64,000 bases of DNA from assembly GCF_023554105.1 (NCBI RefSeq), contig NZ_JAMJWE010000009.1, forward strand, positions 1 through 64,000, in the 5' to 3' direction. Below the pieces are notes generated by a model. It saw nothing but the letters and a program-made list of their open reading frames with translations, ran no database searches and was not told where the DNA came from. Positions 63,047-64,000 of the stretch are shown piece by piece (positions within the stretch are counted from its first letter, which is position 1; the number at the start of each line of letters is the position of its first letter). This stretch comes from Brucella sp. 21LCYQ03. Lineage in GTDB: Bacteria; Pseudomonadota; Alphaproteobacteria; Rhizobiales; Rhizobiaceae. The position numbers were made by a program, and so were the translations under genes.

Positions 63047-63302
63047 GATCTTTGGCTCCCCGTAGCTTTGTTACCAACAGCATGGCGGTACCTGCTCCCA
63101 TCTCGCAAGAAGCCCAATGGCATAGGGAACACAGACAGCGGGCGAGATACCTACCTCTTTGGGTGAAACAGCGCATATTACGCGCGTTCTCATGCTCATC
63201 CTAAGTGGAATGAAACGCGCGATGCTTACCGTTTTGAAGCCGTTATGTTGCGCAGCCAAATCGCTATCATGAGGCTATCGAATTCTGGTCGGAGGCAAGA
63301 CC

Positions 63303-64000
63303 TTGCAGGAAAAGACAGCTCTCATCATTGGCGTGACAGGACAGGACGGCGCCTATCTCAGTGAGCTACTGCTCAACAAAGGCTATCGCGTGCACGGGCT
63401 CAAACGACGATCATCTTCGTTCAATACCGCGCGTATCGACCATCTCTATCAGGACCCGCATGAAGAGGACATAAGGTTCAAATTGCACTTTGGCGATTTG
63501 ACCGATGCCACCAATCTTTGCCGGGTTATTCAGGAAGTCCGCCCCGACGAGATTTATAATCTCGGCGCGCAAAGCCATGTTCAGGTAAGTTTTGAAACAC
63601 CGGAATATACGGCCAATACCGACGCACTCGGCACCCTTCGACTGCTTGAATCCATGCGCATTCTGGGCCTCGGCGATAAATGCCGCTTCTATCAAGCTTC
63701 AACGTCGGAACTGTTTGGCAACAGTTCGCCACACGCGCAAAGTGAGCAAACGCCATTTGCGCCCCAAAGTCCGTATGCGACCGCAAAACTTTACGCTTAC
63801 TGGACCACGGTGAATTATCGTCAGGCTTATAATTTTCATGCCTCAAACGGCATTCTGTTCAATCATGAAAGCCCATTGCGCGGCGAGACATTCGTAACGC
63901 GCAAAATCACGCGGGCGGTTGCTGCCATTGAACGCGGACTACAAGACAAGCTGCGGCTGGGCAATCTGAATGCCCGGCGCGACTGGGGCCATGCACGCGA
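63303..64000 (+). CDS. gmd: GDP-mannose 4,6-dehydratase, 5' part, TTG start
   Basis: The first 232 codons of an extended SDR cut by the window end. The frame opens [21 protein letters not shown] (nucleotide loop), then [37 protein letters not shown], the catalytic STSELFG with Thr/Ser-Glu, and [12 protein letters not shown] (Tyr and Lys). These are specific for Gmd, which makes GDP-4-keto-6-deoxymannose, the precursor of GDP-fucose, GDP-rhamnose or GDP-perosamine. The start is TTG at 63303 with GGAGG 7 bases upstream. The partner enzyme would be beyond the window. Confidence 0.92.
   Translation, partial: MQEKTALIIGVTGQDGAYLSELLLNKGYRVHGLKRRSSSFNTARIDHLYQDPHEEDIRFKLHFGDLTDATNLCRVIQEVRPDEIYNLGAQSHVQVSFETPEYTANTDALGTLRLLESMRILGLGDKCRFYQASTSELFGNSSPHAQSEQTPFAPQSPYATAKLYAYWTTVNYRQAYNFHASNGILFNHESPLRGETFVTRKITRAVAAIERGLQDKLRLGNLNARRDWGHAR

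Overview
The window looks like a chromosome segment of an alphaproteobacterium of the Brucellaceae, most likely an Ochrobactrum-type Brucella relative. The support is a LuxR-type protein that reads as a close relative of Brucella VjbR, an alphaproteobacterial Zur/Znu layout, an alphaproteobacterial-type ornithine decarboxylase with a structured leader, and general sequence character. This is recognition from memory, not a database result. No rRNA, tRNA, insertion sequence, integrase or CRISPR array was seen. Coding density is high, and many neighbours overlap by ATGA or TAATG junctions.

Layout. 0.1-1.6 kb: a BadF/BadG-type sugar kinase and an Rrf2 regulator. 1.6-6.5 kb: a zinc-homeostasis block (COG0523 GTPase, ZnuA, divergent ZnuC-ZnuB-Zur) with two similar AT-rich candidate Zur boxes. 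6.5-11.4 kb: an orphan VjbR-like LuxR regulator, then a TetR regulator divergent from an EmrA/EmrB drug exporter, with two copies of one palindromic operator between them. 11.4-15.8 kb: a four-gene Fbp/Pot-type ABC importer with a good candidate PhoB box upstream. 15.8-19.1 kb: gnd, a MOSC protein and a Gfo/Idh/MocA oxidoreductase. 19.1-28.8 kb: polysaccharide locus 1 (oxidoreductase, O-antigen ligase/polymerase-like protein, glycosyltransferases, a WecG/TagA-type enzyme, a flippase, and a chain-length protein without kinase). 28.8-31.3 kb: ornithine decarboxylase and a GNAT enzyme behind an unusually structured leader that may hold a leader peptide. 31.3-40.7 kb: amidase-LysR, DUF1007-NicO metal exporter, a GNAT and small membrane protein pair, modABC, trhO and a lone muramidase.

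40.7-64.0 kb: polysaccharide locus 2. Its first half (40.7-50.7 kb) is a compact sugar-modification cassette: glucose-1-phosphate cytidylyltransferase-like enzyme, C-methyltransferase-like enzyme, PIG-L deacetylase, RmlC-like epimerase, DUF4910 metallopeptidase-like protein, SDR epimerase, GSA-type aminotransferase, secreted DUF4038/GH140-like hydrolase and a glycosyltransferase. Its second half (50.9-64.0 kb) has a pyruvyl transferase, a WecA-type initiating transferase, a flippase, a polymerase candidate, an acetyltransferase, several glycosyltransferases and the start of gmd, which is cut by the window end. Together these suggest a Wzx/Wzy-type polymer carrying an unusual nucleotide-activated, probably branched or C-methylated amino sugar.

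The three observations I rate highest are the ornithine decarboxylase leader (a short reading frame whose stop codon lies in a sequence complementary to the region next to the decarboxylase ribosome binding site), the 40.7-50.7 kb sugar cassette, and the PhoB-box-controlled ABC importer.
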